Made by a program: the position numbers and the translations under genes. 9,854 bases of DNA from an uncultured Carnobacterium sp. (GTDB lineage: Bacteria > Bacillota > Bacilli > Lactobacillales > Aerococcaceae): NCBI GenBank assembly GCA_937923125.1, contig CALALK010000260.1:1-9854 (forward strand), read 5' to 3'. This document shows, one piece after another, positions 9,710-9,854 of this stretch. The notes below the pieces were generated by a model. The model was not told the DNA's origin and searched no databases. It was given only the letters and a program-made list of their open reading frames with translations. Numbering within the stretch: the stretch's first letter is position 1; every line of letters begins with the position of its first letter.

Positions 9710-9854
9710 AGCCCAAAGGGCTTACGAATAAACTCCAGACCGAAGGAATGCCTCTATAGTAGCTACAATAAGGGCACCGGACTGAGCCCAAGGTCTCAGT
9801 TCCTACCAAGCTTCAAACTGACTCTACGGGTTTCACCCTAGAGTCAGTAATTCA
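9710..9854 (+). repeat. Structured repeat copy 2 (left half; continues past the window)
   Basis: After the glmS terminator the core of the post-guaB element returns: CTATAGTAGCT (9754-9764), GGGCACCGG (9772-9780), GAGCC (9784-9788), GTCTC (9793-9797), with the last three at the same spacing as in copy 1. The outer sequence and the hairpins differ: AGCCC/GGGCT (9710-9714, 9718-9722), ACTGAG/CTCAGT (9781-9786, 9795-9800), and an apical hairpin TGACTCTA/TAGAGTCA in place of the copy 1 hairpin. The right arm must lie beyond 9854. No gene is visible here. A family of structured repeats or non-coding RNAs is the best description. Confidence 0.65.

Noticed and set aside
9246..9809. Minus-strand frames over the end of glmS and copy 2 of the repeat
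   Set aside because: They cross the glmS coding region and its terminator; low-complexity antisense translation.

Overview
The window looks like the chromosome of a low-GC Gram-positive bacterium (Bacillota), most likely of the order Lactobacillales. The evidence is AT-rich DNA, strong AGGAGG-type ribosome sites, a lipoprotein VanY-type D,D-carboxypeptidase, a glmS preceded by a glmS self-cleaving riboswitch, and a Gram-positive IS256/Tn4001-type resistance module. The exact genus cannot be read from the sequence; a Carnobacteriaceae-like host such as Granulicatella is only a guess.

Region 1 (1-2105) is foreign DNA. After 51 bases of unidentified flank comes a 3' fragment of IS256: the last 62 codons of the transposase and the right terminal inverted repeat, ending at 290. 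It is followed by a 5'-decapitated GNAT acetyltransferase gene and by a full-length aac(6')-Ie-aph(2'')-Ia gene (aacA-aphD), the bifunctional aminoglycoside-resistance enzyme. This is the interior of Tn4001. The left IS256 is cut down and the right IS256 is absent; the right junction falls inside the last codons of the resistance gene, so its C-terminus reads KTR instead of YKD. The last six bases of IS256 (TTGACT) and a TAATAT 17 bases further form a hybrid promoter that can drive the resistance gene.

Region 2 (2106-4621) is a two-gene operon with its own strong promoter: a small membrane-anchored protein (DUF6110-like) and a P1B-type metal ATPase with a degenerate N-terminal metal domain and an unusual Tyr-Ser-Cys in place of Cys-Pro-Cys. 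A 20-bp perfect palindrome ends this operon and, from the other side, the convergent carboxypeptidase gene.

Region 3 (4636-7079) holds a lipoprotein D,D-carboxypeptidase on the minus strand and, divergently, guaB (IMP dehydrogenase) with a promoter and a PurBox-like site.

Region 4 (7080-7824) is a 745-base gene-free stretch full of structure: a 221-base imperfect palindrome directly after guaB, a pair of 57-base direct repeats each carrying a ribosome site and a tiny MC... reading frame resembling the glmS start, a third mini-ORF, the glmS promoter, and the glmS ribozyme.

Region 5 (7825-9854) is glmS, its terminator, and the left half of a second copy of the structured element seen after guaB. 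That repeated element, with conserved core blocks at fixed spacing but different hairpin sequences, is the least explained feature of the window.

Together the host genes cover guanine nucleotide synthesis (guaB), amino-sugar/cell-wall precursor synthesis (glmS), peptidoglycan trimming (carboxypeptidase) and metal transport; the resistance module is an addition with lower GC and its own promoter.
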